From contig NZ_JAFEUM010000007.1 in NCBI RefSeq assembly GCF_016900875.1, forward strand, positions 1 to 64,000: a stretch of 64,000 nucleotides of DNA. Direction: 5' to 3'. A program made the translations under genes and the position numbers. Positions 46,661-56,322 of the stretch are shown piece by piece. The stretch comes from Vibrio ulleungensis. Its GTDB lineage: Bacteria > Pseudomonadota > Gammaproteobacteria > Enterobacterales > Vibrionaceae. Within the stretch, counting starts at the first letter, position 1. Each line of letters begins with the position of its first letter. The notes under the pieces were generated by a model, which was not told where the DNA came from, ran no database searches, and saw only the letters and a program-made list of their open reading frames with translations.

Positions 46661-48007
46661 ATGAATACACAAACTCAGTCACCAAATAAGAACGCACCTT
46701 TGATCGCCACTCATGTTCCTAGAGATCAACACCCTATATCTCGCGACATGATCAGTGACAACGCACTTAAGGTTCTCTACCGTCTGCACAAAGCTGGTTA
46801 CAATGCGTACCTAGTCGGTGGCGGCGTGCGAGACTTGCTACTTGGCCAAAGTCCAAAAGATTTTGACATCGCCACCAACGCTACGCCAGAGCAGATTAAA
46901 TCTCTATTTAGAAACTGCCGCCTCATCGGTCGCCGTTTTCGCTTAGCGCACATTATGTTTGGTCGCGATATCATTGAAGTTGCTACCTTTCGCGGTCACC
47001 ATGAAGAAGGTGAGAAAGAGACAGGCAAGCAAATTTCAGCGCAGAATCAAGAAGGTATGCTGCTTCGCGATAACGTTTATGGCAGCATCGACGAAGATGC
47101 TCAGCGCCGTGATTTCACCATCAATGCGATGTATTACAACATTGCAGATTTCTCCATCGAAGATTTTGCCAATGGTATTGAAGATCTCAAGCTAGGCATG
47201 GTGCGATTGATTGGTGATCCTGAGGTTCGCTATCGTGAAGATCCTGTTCGCATGCTGCGCGCCATTCGATTCGCCTCAAAACTTGATTTTGATATCAGCT
47301 TTGAAACTGCCGATCCCATTAACACTATGGCGCCGCTGCTGCAAAGCATTCCATCTGCACGCCTCTATGAGGAATCCCTTAAACTGTTGCAGTCTGGGCA
47401 CGGATTAGATACGTACGATTTGCTGCGTGAATTTAGCCTTTTTGAACAGCTATTCCCGATCATCGCAGAGCAATTTACCGAGGAAGAAGAGTCGAATACC
47501 GAACGTATGATCGAATTGGTTTTGGAATCGACCGATGCACGCATTGCAGAAGGTAAGCGCATCAATCCAGCATTTATGTTTGCGGCTATGCTCTGGTACC
47601 CACTTGAAGCCTACGCTTATCGTTTGATGGCTAAGCGTGACATGAGTTATTACGACGCTATTTTATCAGCCAGTAATCATATTTTGGACGAACAAGTTCG
47701 CTCAACGGCAATACCGCGTCGTCATACTGCAACCATACGCGAAATTTGGCAGCTGCAACTTCGCTTGCCTCGCCGTCAAGGAAAGCGCGCTTTCAGACTA
47801 CTTGAACTGAACAAGTTTAGAGCTGGATTTGACTTCCTCGAAATGCGTGGCGAAATTGAAGGTGGAGAAACCGAAGAGCTCGCTAACTGGTGGGACACCT
47901 TCCAGCAGGCTGGGCGCGATATGCGCCAAGCGATGTCAAACGATGTTGATGGTGCCAAAAAACCGCGCCGCCGCAGTAAGAAAAAGCGCAAGCCAAAGGC
48001 TGATTAA
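46661..48007 (+). CDS. pcnB: Poly(A) polymerase I
   Basis: A 448-residue class II nucleotidyltransferase that adds 3' poly(A) tails to RNA and promotes decay. The catalytic motif is KDFDIATNATPEQIK with the two aspartates after LVGGGVRDLLLG. The arginine-rich C-terminal tail (KKPRRRSKKKRKPK) is typical of PAP and absent from CCA-adding enzymes. The start at 46661 lacks a strong ribosome-binding site, and the E. coli gene uses a rare start codon, so poor initiation may be conserved. folK begins at the last base of its stop. Confidence 0.94.
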   Translation: MNTQTQSPNKNAPLIATHVPRDQHPISRDMISDNALKVLYRLHKAGYNAYLVGGGVRDLLLGQSPKDFDIATNATPEQIKSLFRNCRLIGRRFRLAHIMFGRDIIEVATFRGHHEEGEKETGKQISAQNQEGMLLRDNVYGSIDEDAQRRDFTINAMYYNIADFSIEDFANGIEDLKLGMVRLIGDPEVRYREDPVRMLRAIRFASKLDFDISFETADPINTMAPLLQSIPSARLYEESLKLLQSGHGLDTYDLLREFSLFEQLFPIIAEQFTEEEESNTERMIELVLESTDARIAEGKRINPAFMFAAMLWYPLEAYAYRLMAKRDMSYYDAILSASNHILDEQVRSTAIPRRHTATIREIWQLQLRLPRRQGKRAFRLLELNKFRAGFDFLEMRGEIEGGETEELANWWDTFQQAGRDMRQAMSNDVDGAKKPRRRSKKKRKPKAD

Positions 48008-48495
48008 TGAGCATTGTATACATTGCGATTGGTAGTAACTTAGGGGATTCAATCGCGACGGCTAAGCTTGCGATTGAAGCACTTAGAGCCTTACCCCACT
48101 CACAGTTTATAGGCTGCTCATCGCTCTACTCTAGTTCACCTATGGGGCCGCAAGAACAACCCGATTACGTCAACGCCGTGGCCAAAATCGACACGCAACT
48201 TTTACCGCTAGAGCTGTTGGATTTGACCCAAAAAATCGAACTCGAACAAGGGCGAGTACGCAAAGATGAACGTTGGGGCCCAAGAACTCTAGATTTAGAT
48301 TTGTTGCTGTTTGGCGACCAAGTGATTAATACAGAGCGTTTAACCATTCCGCATTACGGAATGAAAACCAGAGAATTTGTTTTGTATCCTTTAATGGAAA
48401 TAGAACCTCAATTGCAGCTGCCCGATGGCACTGCTATTGCGTCACTCATTACACACATTGATAAAAATGGACTGGAGATCTTAGCCAACGCATAA
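48007..48495 (+). CDS. folK: 2-amino-4-hydroxy-6-hydroxymethyldihydropteridine pyrophosphokinase
   Basis: A 162-residue HPPK that transfers pyrophosphate from ATP to the pterin in folate synthesis. The signature is [16 protein letters not shown] with metal-binding DLD, and the N-terminus has AIGSNLGD. It overlaps the pcnB stop by 1 nt, and panB follows after 38 bp, the common pcnB-folK-panB-panC order. Confidence 0.95.
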   Translation: MSIVYIAIGSNLGDSIATAKLAIEALRALPHSQFIGCSSLYSSSPMGPQEQPDYVNAVAKIDTQLLPLELLDLTQKIELEQGRVRKDERWGPRTLDLDLLLFGDQVINTERLTIPHYGMKTREFVLYPLMEIEPQLQLPDGTAIASLITHIDKNGLEILANA

Positions 48496-48533
48496 CCCAT
48501 GCGCGTGCCAATGCTCCACAGATAGGTAACACA

Positions 48534-49328
48534 ATGAAAAAAGTCACCACTTCAACCTTAATGAAATGGAAACAAGAAGGGAAAAAATTCGCTTCTTCAA
48601 CAGCTTACGACGCCAGCTTTGCTCAGTTATTTGAGCAGCAAGAAATGCCTGTTCTGCTGGTAGGCGATTCATTAGGTATGGTGCTGCAAGGCAAGCCCGA
48701 TACTCTCCCCGTGACCGTAGACGATGTTGCCTACCATACTCGCTGCGTACGTGCGGGCAGTCCAAACTCTCTATTGATGGCTGATATGCCCTTTATGAGC
48801 TACCCCACTCCCGAAAAGGCGTGCGAAAGTGCTGCTGCGTTAATGCAAGCGGGTGCCAATATGGTGAAGCTAGAAGGTGGCGCGTGGCTTGTTGAAACTG
48901 TAAAAATGCTGACAGAGCGAGCTGTACCTGTGTGTGCTCACCTAGGCTTAACACCGCAGTCTGTAAACATTTTTGGTGGTTTTAAAGTACAAGGCCGCGA
49001 TCAAGAACAAGCAGAGCAAATGGTTAAAGATGCGCTGGCGTTGCAACACGCTGGTGCGCAAATCGTATTGCTAGAATGTGTTCCAATGGCTCTCGCAGAG
49101 CGCATTACCAATGCCCTTACCGTTCCTGTTATCGGCATCGGTGCGGGTAACGTCACTGACGGTCAAATTTTGGTGATGCACGATATGTTTGGCATCGCCG
49201 CAAACTACATGCCTAAATTCTCGAAGAATTTCCTAGCTGAATCTGGGGATATGCGTCAAGCCGTTTCACAATATATTACCGATGTTGAATCAGGTGTTTT
49301 CCCTGGACCTGACCACACTATTGCTTAG
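48534..49328 (+). CDS. panB: 3-methyl-2-oxobutanoate hydroxymethyltransferase
   Basis: A 264-residue (beta/alpha)8 enzyme that makes ketopantoate from alpha-ketoisovalerate and methylene-tetrahydrofolate, the first pantothenate step. It shows the metal and substrate motifs [29 protein letters not shown] and AHLGLTPQS. The linkage to folK is functional as well as positional because the enzyme uses a folate cofactor. Confidence 0.96.
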   Translation: MKKVTTSTLMKWKQEGKKFASSTAYDASFAQLFEQQEMPVLLVGDSLGMVLQGKPDTLPVTVDDVAYHTRCVRAGSPNSLLMADMPFMSYPTPEKACESAAALMQAGANMVKLEGGAWLVETVKMLTERAVPVCAHLGLTPQSVNIFGGFKVQGRDQEQAEQMVKDALALQHAGAQIVLLECVPMALAERITNALTVPVIGIGAGNVTDGQILVMHDMFGIAANYMPKFSKNFLAESGDMRQAVSQYITDVESGVFPGPDHTIA

Positions 49329-49399
49329 CAATAAGTGCATAGTTTGAAAGTACCTAGCAAGAAAGTACTTAGACACCGTAATGAAATAAGGAAACTCGC

Positions 49400-50251
49400 A
49401 TGAAAACATTTAACGATGTGCAGTCAATACGTGCGCGTATCAACATGCTAAAACAGCAGGGCAACAGCGTTGCCTTTGTCCCGACGATGGGCAACCTGCA
49501 CGATGGGCACTTATCTCTCGTTAGCCTAGCCAAACAACGCGCTGATGTTGTGGTGGTGAGTATTTTCGTCAACCCGATGCAGTTTGAAAATGCCAGTGAT
49601 CTAGACAACTATCCAAGAACTCTAGAACAAGATTTGGCAAAGCTTACCAGCGCAGGCGTTGATATTGTGTTTACTCCTACACCAGAAATCATGTACCCAA
49701 ATGGACTGGATCAACAAACCTTCGTTGAAGTCCCTGGGTTATCGCATATTTTGGAGGGTGAGTCTCGTCCAGGTCATTTTCGTGGCGTGGCAACAATCGT
49801 GGCCAAGCTATTCAATATCGTAAAGCCCGACATAGCGTGTTTTGGTGAGAAAGACTTCCAACAATTGGCGATTATTCGTCAAATGGTCAACGATCTTGCT
49901 TTGGATATCCAAGTACTGGGCGTCCCGACCATGCGTGAAAACGATGGCTTAGCAATGAGTTCTCGCAATAATAGGCTTACCGAGCAACAGCGTATTCTTG
50001 CACCTAAAGTCGCGCTAGTGATGAACGAAGTTGCAAATCGCATAGCCAACGACAGAAATAGCGTGGCTGACGCTTTAGAACTTGCGCGCCAAGCGTTAGT
50101 GAATACTGGCATGCAGCCTGATGAGTTGTTTGTTGTTGATGCAGACCGACTGATAGAGATTGATGCTCAGTCTAAGCGAGCAGTAGTGCTTATGGCGGCG
50201 TTTCTAGGCGATGTTCGCTTGATTGACAATGTGGTGGTTGAATTAGACTAG
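49400..50251 (+). CDS. panC: Pantothenate synthetase
   Basis: A 283-residue enzyme joining pantoate and beta-alanine with ATP. The HIGH-like motif lies in [16 protein letters not shown], and [15 protein letters not shown] and the KMSKS-like MSSRNNRL are present. It is the last gene of the folK-panB-panC group, 71 bp after panB. No panD is adjacent, so beta-alanine comes from elsewhere. Confidence 0.96.
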   Translation: MKTFNDVQSIRARINMLKQQGNSVAFVPTMGNLHDGHLSLVSLAKQRADVVVVSIFVNPMQFENASDLDNYPRTLEQDLAKLTSAGVDIVFTPTPEIMYPNGLDQQTFVEVPGLSHILEGESRPGHFRGVATIVAKLFNIVKPDIACFGEKDFQQLAIIRQMVNDLALDIQVLGVPTMRENDGLAMSSRNNRLTEQQRILAPKVALVMNEVANRIANDRNSVADALELARQALVNTGMQPDELFVVDADRLIEIDAQSKRAVVLMAAFLGDVRLIDNVVVELD

Positions 50252-50277
50252 TCAACCTTTTCCAAAGACCTCAAGTA

Positions 50278-50308
50278 AAAAGACCAACACGTTGTGTTGG
50301 TCTTTTTT
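50278..50308. terminator. Bidirectional terminator between panC and yadH
   Basis: A 13-bp stem AAAAGACCAACAC/GTGTTGGTCTTTT (50278-50290 with 50294-50306) with a 3-base loop and T/A tracts on both sides serves the convergent panC and yadH units. Confidence 0.9.
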
Positions 50309-50320
50309 GATTTGGTCACG

Positions 50321-51091
50321 TTAGCTTCTAATTCCTCGCCCACTGGTAATTAAATAGTGGGCGACGGCATAAAGAATAACAACAAAAACCGATAATACAC
50401 CGAAAGATGTGGCAATTGAGACATCAGAAATGCCTAAGAAGCCGTATCGAAATGCATTAACCATATATACGATAGGATTGATCTTAGACACCCCCTGCCA
50501 AAACTCCGGCAACAGGCTGATGGAGTAGAACACCCCCCCTAAGTACGTCATTGGCGTAAGTACAAACGTGGGGATGATTGAAATGTCGTCAAAGGACCCC
50601 GCGAATACCGCGTTGATCAAACCGCCAAGCGAAAAGACAATTGAGGTCAATAAAACCGTTGCGACAATAATGCCCCAGTGTTGGACCTGCAAATCAACAA
50701 AGAACAGCGACACAATCGTTACAATGATGCCTACCAGTATTCCTCGCGTCACACCCCCCATGACATAACCCAAAATGATCACATAGTTAGGGACCGGAGC
50801 GACCAGCAGCTCTTCGATATTTTTTTGAAATTTTGCACTATAAAAAGAAGAGGCAACATTAGAATAAGAGTTGGTGATCACCGACATCATAATGAGGCCA
50901 GGAACAATAAACTCCATGTAACTAAAGCCTTCCATGGTGCCAATACGCGAACCAATCAAACTGCCAAATATCACAAAGTACAATGTCATAGTGATGGCTG
51001 GCGGAACCAGAGTTTGCACCCAAATGCGCATAAAGCGGTGAATTTCTTTGCCAAGTAAACTCTTAAAGGCCGTCCAGTAGATGCTATACAT
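50321..51091 (-). CDS. yadH: ABC-2 type exporter permease (YadH-like)
   Basis: A 256-residue permease with six transmembrane helices of the ABC2_membrane family. It starts MYSIYWTAFKSLLGKEIHRFMRIWVQTLVPPAITMTLYFVIFG, like E. coli YadH. It shares one base with the stop of the upstream ATPase gene. The pair is a half-transporter exporter of unknown substrate; the E. coli counterpart is also uncharacterised. Confidence 0.88.
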   Translation of the reverse strand: MYSIYWTAFKSLLGKEIHRFMRIWVQTLVPPAITMTLYFVIFGSLIGSRIGTMEGFSYMEFIVPGLIMMSVITNSYSNVASSFYSAKFQKNIEELLVAPVPNYVIILGYVMGGVTRGILVGIIVTIVSLFFVDLQVQHWGIIVATVLLTSIVFSLGGLINAVFAGSFDDISIIPTFVLTPMTYLGGVFYSISLLPEFWQGVSKINPIVYMVNAFRYGFLGISDVSIATSFGVLSVFVVILYAVAHYLITSGRGIRS

Positions 51092-52020
51092 TATGCTGTC
51101 TCCCTGTTTTTTTCGCCTTCACGAACAATGGTGACAAACAACTCTTCCAGTCGGTTGGCCTTATTGCGCATCGACATCACTTCAATTCCTTGCTCGGTCA
51201 ATTGTGAAAACAGATGGTTGAGACTTTGTGTTTTCTCGATTTCTATTTCAAGTTGTCCATTGTGATGACTGACGACTTTAATTCCATCCAGTTTTGGTGT
51301 GGCTGCATCTAGCGCTAGATCCAATAGAAATGTTTCTACATGCAACTTGCTCAATAGAGACTTCATACTGGTATTTTCAATCAACTCACCTTTATTGATG
51401 ATCCCAATATTTCGACAAAGCATTTCTGCTTCTTCTAAGTAATGCGTCGTCAAAATGATGGTGACACCCTGCTCATTAATCTCTTTTAGAAAATCCCACA
51501 TAGAGCGGCGAAGTTCGATATCAACACCAGCAGTCGGCTCGTCCAATATTAACAGCTCAGGCTCATGGACTAGCGCACGAGCGATCATTAGGCGTCGTTT
51601 CATGCCGCCGGATAATGCGCGTGCTTGATCGTGACGCTTTTCCCAAAGATCCAGTTTCGATAGATATTTTTGAGTGCGTTGTTTGGCGACATCGCGGGGT
51701 ACGCCGTAGTAACCGGCTTGCTGCAAAACGATCTGCTCGACGGTTTCAAACATACTAAAGTTAAATTCCTGAGGAACCAGTCCCAGTTTTTGCTTTGCGT
51801 GCTCTAAGTGGGTATCGATATCAAAATCAAACACTTTTACGCTGCCTTCACTTTTATTGACCAGTGAAGATATGATGCCAATGGTGGTCGATTTACCTGC
51901 GCCATTTGGCCCTAAAAGCGCATAGAAGTCGCCTTTATTGACAGTAAGGCTTATTCCTTTAAGTGCCTCAAAGCCGCCCGCGTAAGTTTTACGTAGGCCC
52001 TGAATCTCCAGTGCGTGCAT
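51091..52020 (-). CDS. yadG: ABC exporter ATP-binding protein (YadG-like)
   Basis: A 309-residue ATPase with Walker A GPNGAGKST, signature LSGGMKRRL, Walker B LLILDEPTAG and H-loop TTHYLEEAE. I start it at ATG 52020 (MHALEIQGLRK), with AAGGA about 8 nt upstream; the frame continues to 52044 without support. It is translationally coupled to yadH. Substrate unknown. Confidence 0.9.
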   Translation of the reverse strand: MHALEIQGLRKTYAGGFEALKGISLTVNKGDFYALLGPNGAGKSTTIGIISSLVNKSEGSVKVFDFDIDTHLEHAKQKLGLVPQEFNFSMFETVEQIVLQQAGYYGVPRDVAKQRTQKYLSKLDLWEKRHDQARALSGGMKRRLMIARALVHEPELLILDEPTAGVDIELRRSMWDFLKEINEQGVTIILTTHYLEEAEMLCRNIGIINKGELIENTSMKSLLSKLHVETFLLDLALDAATPKLDGIKVVSHHNGQLEIEIEKTQSLNHLFSQLTEQGIEVMSMRNKANRLEELFVTIVREGEKNRETA

Positions 52021-52136
52021 GATTCGATTCCTTAATACAGACAATGCACCTTATGTTGTAGCGGCATAGTCGTTTTTCAAGTCAATAACTTAAAAGTCAC
52101 TGACTTGATTTAGCTATTGCTGATTGTCGTTACTGC

Positions 52137-53846
52137 TTACACGGACAACACGTCTGCTTTATTGCTCGCTTGTTCACGTTGATCTGCAGATTTTTGTACT
52201 TGCTTTACCGCATGCTTTAATGCTTCATAACGAAAGCCAAACAGATTCTCTTGTGAAAGAAGATCGATAACATGGAGTTTTTCCAACTGCTCCTTGGTCT
52301 GCTGGTTCGGGCAGAGTAAAAACACCTCACAGTTGGTTTCATAGGCATCCTTAATGGCGTTTTCTATGGCCAGGCCAACGGTTACATCAATCATTGGAAC
52401 GTCGGTTAGATCGATGATCATCGACTCATATTCAGCGATATGGTTGTGCTGCCTAGAAATGGCTTTGGACACACTGAAAATCATTGGCCCTGATAAGTAT
52501 AGGAACAGTACTTTGCCATTGGCTTTATCCAACAACGCTCGCTCACTATCGCTTAGGGGAACATCATCATCGTCCGCGTCACTAATGGATTTCACATGCT
52601 GCTCTTGAACCCGACTTAAGCGCTCGATAATGATGATGTTGGAAATAAAGACTCCCAAGCCAACAGCGACAATCAAATCCACAAATACGGTCAGCAGCAT
52701 TACACCGTACATAACTGCCATGCCCGGAAGGCTTACCTTGTGCGCACGCTGGATAAAGCTCCAATCCAGAATATTGAATCCTACGTACATGGCAATACCC
52801 GCTAACACGGCCATGGGGATGGGCTCGGTGAGGCCTCCGGCTACAAGGACCACCAGCGCGAGTACCAATGCGCGCATAATCCCCGATAAGGGTGAGCGCG
52901 CGCCAACTTGAATATTGGTTACTGTCCCCATGGTCGCACCGGCACCAGGAAGCGCACCAAATAGGCCCGCGAGCATGTTTGCAATGCCCTGCCCAACCAA
53001 CTCCTTATCAGAGTTGTGTTCCTTTCGCGTTAGAGAGTCTGCAATAACTGCGGTAAGCAAGGTATCGATACAGCCAAGTGTTCCCAGAACCAAAGCATCT
53101 ATGACCATTTCAACCACAATATCAGCACTAAAGGTTGGCATAATGATCGAGGGTAATCCAGCAGGTATCTCTCCGATACGACGAATGGATCCGTCATTAA
53201 ACAAGATCACCGAGATCAATGTCACCACCACCAGCGCAACCAGTTGGGCAGGAACATACTTTTTGTATTTCTCTGGTAAGAAGAACAAAATCCCTAGCGT
53301 TGCTAGCCCCAACAGCAACTCTTTGAAATCCAGAGCAGCGATGGTTTCAGGCAGCGCTTTAAGCGTACCAATTACACCACCAGAGGGGGCTTCATGACCC
53401 AGCAATGGGGACAATTGCAATATGATAAGAATGACACCAATACCGGACATGAACCCTGAAATCACGCTATAGGGCATGAGCGTGACATACTTACCGAGTT
53501 TGAGTGCACCTAGTAACACCTGAAATGCCCCTGCCATGATCACCACAGTGAAGGTCATCGCTAGGCCACTTTCTGGGTATTTCGCCATCATGCTGGTTAG
53601 TACAGCCGTCATGATCACCGTCATAGGGCCGGTTGGTTCAGAGATTAGGGTGTTTGACCCACCAAACAGTGCGGCAAACAGGCCGACCATGATCGCTCCC
53701 CATAAGCCTGCCTCGGCGCCTGCACCAGATGCCACACCAAATGCCAAAGCTAAGGGTAATGAAATGATCGCAGTGGTGACACCACCGAAGAGATCACCAC
53801 GAAGGTGGATATTTTTAAAACGTTGATCCATCAAACTACTGTCCAT
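52137..53846 (-). CDS. SulP family anion transporter with STAS domain (putative bicarbonate uptake)
   Basis: A 569-residue SLC26/SulP protein. The membrane domain (about 20-420) includes GDLFGGVTTAIISLPLALAFGVASGAG and a conserved LIGATEPTGPMT-like LISEPTGPMTVIMTA. A C-terminal STAS domain (about 445-545) contains MIIDLTDVPMIDVT. Family members carry sulfate, dicarboxylates or bicarbonate. Divergence from a beta-carbonic anhydrase gene, with 196 bp between them, points to bicarbonate, which is inference. MDQ at 53831 is an alternative start; neither site has a good ribosome-binding sequence. Confidence 0.88.
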   Translation of the reverse strand: MDSSLMDQRFKNIHLRGDLFGGVTTAIISLPLALAFGVASGAGAEAGLWGAIMVGLFAALFGGSNTLISEPTGPMTVIMTAVLTSMMAKYPESGLAMTFTVVIMAGAFQVLLGALKLGKYVTLMPYSVISGFMSGIGVILIILQLSPLLGHEAPSGGVIGTLKALPETIAALDFKELLLGLATLGILFFLPEKYKKYVPAQLVALVVVTLISVILFNDGSIRRIGEIPAGLPSIIMPTFSADIVVEMVIDALVLGTLGCIDTLLTAVIADSLTRKEHNSDKELVGQGIANMLAGLFGALPGAGATMGTVTNIQVGARSPLSGIMRALVLALVVLVAGGLTEPIPMAVLAGIAMYVGFNILDWSFIQRAHKVSLPGMAVMYGVMLLTVFVDLIVAVGLGVFISNIIIIERLSRVQEQHVKSISDADDDDVPLSDSERALLDKANGKVLFLYLSGPMIFSVSKAISRQHNHIAEYESMIIDLTDVPMIDVTVGLAIENAIKDAYETNCEVFLLCPNQQTKEQLEKLHVIDLLSQENLFGFRYEALKHAVKQVQKSADQREQASNKADVLSV

Positions 53847-54042
53847 GTACTTCTGTCTTGAAAGGTAAACGCTGCGATATTACCAACTTTTTAGCACGAT
53901 GTTGATGGAGAGTTAAATAATAATTGGTCACCCGACCAGTTTCTTCTATCGATGCTCCGATGAGTATAATCCCTTATAAGAACTAGTGATTTTTGGTAAG
54001 CAATCGTTTAGCATCAAGCTATTGTTCATGTGAGTATCCACT

Positions 54043-54702
54043 ATGCCAAAGCTAAAACAACTGATTGAAAACAATGCCAAATGGTCAGAATCGATTAAGA
54101 AAGAAGATCCTGCGTTTTTTGAGCAGCTTGAAAAAGGCCAAAATCCAGACTTTTTGTGGATTGGTTGCTCGGACAGCCGTGTACCAGCGGAGCGCCTAAC
54201 AGGCCTTTACTCTGGCGATCTGTTTGTACACCGAAATGTGGCCAACCAAGTAATCCATACCGACCTAAACTGTTTGTCTGTGGTTCAATACGCGGTAGAT
54301 GTATTGCAAGTTAAGCACATTATTGTCTGTGGGCACTATGGTTGCGGCGGTGTTCAAGCCGCTATTGATAACCCAAATCTTGGGTTAATCAATAACTGGA
54401 TATTGCATATTCGCGACCTTTTCTTGAAATACAAAGATTGGCTCACTCAGTATCCAGAGCAAGAGTGGGCAAACAAACTGTGCGAAATCAATGTCGCCGA
54501 GCAGGTCTACAATCTAGGCAACTCGACCATTTTACGCAGCGCATGGGAGCGCAAGCAAAAGGTTGAAGTGCACGGCATGATTTACGGAATCGGAAATGGG
54601 AAGTTGCGTGACATTGGCATAAACGCATCCAGCCACACCGCACTTGAAGCTGCGTACCAAAAGTCTCTAAAGCTAATATTAGCGGACAAGCTTCAAGACT
54701 AA
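54043..54702 (+). CDS. can: Beta-class carbonic anhydrase
   Basis: A 219-residue zinc enzyme interconverting CO2 and bicarbonate. Zinc ligands C42, H98 and C101 lie in [12 protein letters not shown] and [13 protein letters not shown], with the D44-R46 dyad present. It is the size of E. coli Can. It is divergent from the SulP gene and convergent with hpt. Supply of bicarbonate for biosynthesis at low CO2 is the expected role. Confidence 0.96.
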   Translation: MPKLKQLIENNAKWSESIKKEDPAFFEQLEKGQNPDFLWIGCSDSRVPAERLTGLYSGDLFVHRNVANQVIHTDLNCLSVVQYAVDVLQVKHIIVCGHYGCGGVQAAIDNPNLGLINNWILHIRDLFLKYKDWLTQYPEQEWANKLCEINVAEQVYNLGNSTILRSAWERKQKVEVHGMIYGIGNGKLRDIGINASSHTALEAAYQKSLKLILADKLQD

Positions 54703-54725
54703 AAAAAGGGACGCAAACGCGTCCC
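54701..54725. terminator. Terminator hairpin between can and hpt
   Basis: A 7-bp stem GGGACGC/GCGTCCC (54708-54714 with 54719-54725) with loop AAAC. The seven A residues at 54701-54707 give a T-run for hpt on the minus strand. The plus side for can is poorer in T. Confidence 0.75.
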
Positions 54726-54769
54726 TCTATGTTTTTTAACCTCTGGAGAGAGGCTCTACGCTCTGCAAC

Positions 54770-55300
54770 TTAATCCAGAGGTACCACTTTACCGATGTAT
54801 GGAAGGTTGCGATATTTCTGAGCGTAATCGATGCCAACACCGACAACAAACTCATCTGGGATTTCAAACCCAATCCAAGCCACATCCACTGGCACTTCGC
54901 GGCGTGATGGTTTGTCGAGTAACGTCGCTATCTTGATTGATTTTGGTTCACGAATAGAAAGAATCTCACACACTTTACTGAGTGTATTACCGGTATCGAT
55001 AATATCCTCAACAAGCAGGACATCTTTTCCTTTAATATCATCGTCGAGATCTTTGAGGATACGAACGTCACGAGAGCTTTCCATGGTGTTCCCATAGCTC
55101 GACGCAGTCATAAAATCGACACTGTGATTTACCTTCAACTGACGAGAGAGGTCTGCCATGAACACGTATGAACCGCGCAGCAAGCCCACAATGACTAGGT
55201 CGTCACTTCCGCTATAGTGCTCGCTAATAGATTGCCCTAATTGATTAATACGCTCTGTAACGTCCTGTTCAGAGATCATTACCTCTACTGTATGCTTCAT
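54770..55300 (-). CDS. hpt: Hypoxanthine phosphoribosyltransferase
   Basis: A 176-residue purine-salvage enzyme making IMP from hypoxanthine and PRPP. The PRPP loop is [14 protein letters not shown], and the flexible catalytic loop region [15 protein letters not shown] is present, as is [29 protein letters not shown]. Divergent from the luxR homologue, an arrangement shared with other vibrios. Confidence 0.96.
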   Translation of the reverse strand: MKHTVEVMISEQDVTERINQLGQSISEHYSGSDDLVIVGLLRGSYVFMADLSRQLKVNHSVDFMTASSYGNTMESSRDVRILKDLDDDIKGKDVLLVEDIIDTGNTLSKVCEILSIREPKSIKIATLLDKPSRREVPVDVAWIGFEIPDEFVVGVGIDYAQKYRNLPYIGKVVPLD

Positions 55301-55509
55301 TTGTCTCTCATCTTTTTGGGTGACGTGACCTTATGTTGGCCATAGAAAGTGTAACTATAGCCGACCAAATATCACTACGTATAGAAAACTCAATTATTCT
55401 AGCACTAGCGATTGCATAATGAGGCAAACTTTCTTAACAAAATTGAGCAAGACTATTTGACAGACAAATATGCATCAATACACTTATTAAGGCACTATAC
55501 AAAATAAAC

Positions 55510-55518
55510 TATTGATAA
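55510..55518. promoter_or_regulatory. Possible LuxR/HapR half-site (autoregulation)
   Basis: TATTGATAA equals the conserved left half of the LuxR-family operator (as I recall, TTATTGATAAATTTATCAATAA). The right half (TAATAAACTTG) is poorly conserved. It is 81 bp upstream of the ATG. Confidence 0.35.
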
Positions 55519-55582
55519 TAATAAACTTGTTTTAGCAAACACTAATAAAGATAAAACATCATGTTGCTAATCAAGTCATACC

Positions 55583-55588
55583 GTTGGC
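55583..55588 (+). promoter_or_regulatory. Possible Qrr sRNA pairing seed overlapping the ribosome-binding site
   Basis: GTTGGC, directly before the ribosome-binding AGG and 11 nt before the ATG, is complementary to the GCCAAC core of vibrio Qrr sRNAs. The flanking GTCA resembles the next pairing block but is displaced by three bases. Target pairing is inference from the luxR/hapR paradigm. Confidence 0.35.
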
Positions 55589-55598
55589 AGGTAACACT

Positions 55599-56240
55599 AT
55601 GAATTCTATCGAGGTCAAAGCAAAACGCACTCGATTGACACCTCATAAGAGAAAGCAAGATCTCCTTGAGCAGTCAATGCGCGTGTTTGCGATGCAGGGC
55701 ATTGGTCGTTGTGGCCATACAGAAATTGCACAAGCGGCAGGGGTTTCAGTCGCCACTGTCTTTAATTACTTCCAAAGTCGAGAAGATCTTCTCGATCAGG
55801 TGCTGCAACAAGTCGTTCAGCGCTTTGAGCACTTCATTGTCGATTCCATTGATGAGCGAGCGACGGCACGCAAAAACATTGATCGCATCTCAAATGGCAT
55901 TCTCAAACTGGTCAAGAACGAACAATACTGGCTGCATGTCTGGTTTGAGTGGAGCGCATCCGCACGTCACGATTTAGGACCACTGTTTGTGTCGTCGAAT
56001 AACGCTGTTTCTCAACACTTAGAGAACATGTTTGAACGCGCTATGGCTCGTGGTGAAGTCTGTGACCAACACCAAGCTAGCGACCTGGTGAATATGTTGT
56101 ATGCACTGGTCTACATGTTATTTACACAAGCCAACCGAAACCTGAGCCAACGCGAGTTAAAGCGGATGCGAAGCAGTGTGTTTGATATGCTTTGTATCTA
56201 TCAGCATGCGCCAAACGCGTCGCGGTTTGTCCGATTCTAG
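55599..56240 (+). CDS. luxR: TetR-family quorum-sensing master regulator, LuxR/HapR/OpaR homologue (divergent)
   Basis: A 213-residue TetR-type regulator. The start at ATG 55599 gives MNSIEVKAKRTRLTPHKRK, aligning with the RTRLSPxKRK start of LuxR and HapR; the frame from 55584 adds five residues. The DNA-binding helix-turn-helix is GHTEIAQAAGVSVATVFNYFQSREDLL (40-66), with SVATVFNYF identical to LuxR. Other landmarks are VWFEWSASAR, RGEVCDQH and DMLCIY. Elsewhere many usually invariant positions differ and a tail (QHAPNASRFVRF) is added. Synteny with hpt supports orthology. It would act at high cell density under LuxO-Qrr control. Confidence 0.88.
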   Translation: MNSIEVKAKRTRLTPHKRKQDLLEQSMRVFAMQGIGRCGHTEIAQAAGVSVATVFNYFQSREDLLDQVLQQVVQRFEHFIVDSIDERATARKNIDRISNGILKLVKNEQYWLHVWFEWSASARHDLGPLFVSSNNAVSQHLENMFERAMARGEVCDQHQASDLVNMLYALVYMLFTQANRNLSQRELKRMRSSVFDMLCIYQHAPNASRFVRF

Positions 56241-56276
56241 TACCGCTTTAGGGACATTTTAGAGCGCTATGGCAAA

Positions 56277-56307
56277 AAAAAGACCAAGCATAATGCTTGG
56301 TCTTTTT
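56277..56307. terminator. Bidirectional terminator between luxR/hapR homologue and lpdA
   Basis: A 14-bp perfect stem (56277-56290 with 56294-56307) with arms AAAAAGACCAAGCA and TGCTTGGTCTTTTT and a TAA loop. A-tracts and T-tracts on both sides serve both convergent genes. Confidence 0.9.
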
Positions 56308-56322
56308 AACAATTTTTACCGG

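Larger units (their letters stand above)
55301..55598. promoter_or_regulatory. Intergenic control region between hpt and the luxR/hapR homologue
   Basis: A 298-bp AT-rich region between divergent genes. In vibrios the corresponding region carries autorepression sites and the sRNA-pairing leader of the quorum regulator. Two candidate elements are listed separately (55510-55518 and 55583-55588). I see no ORF here. Confidence 0.5.
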
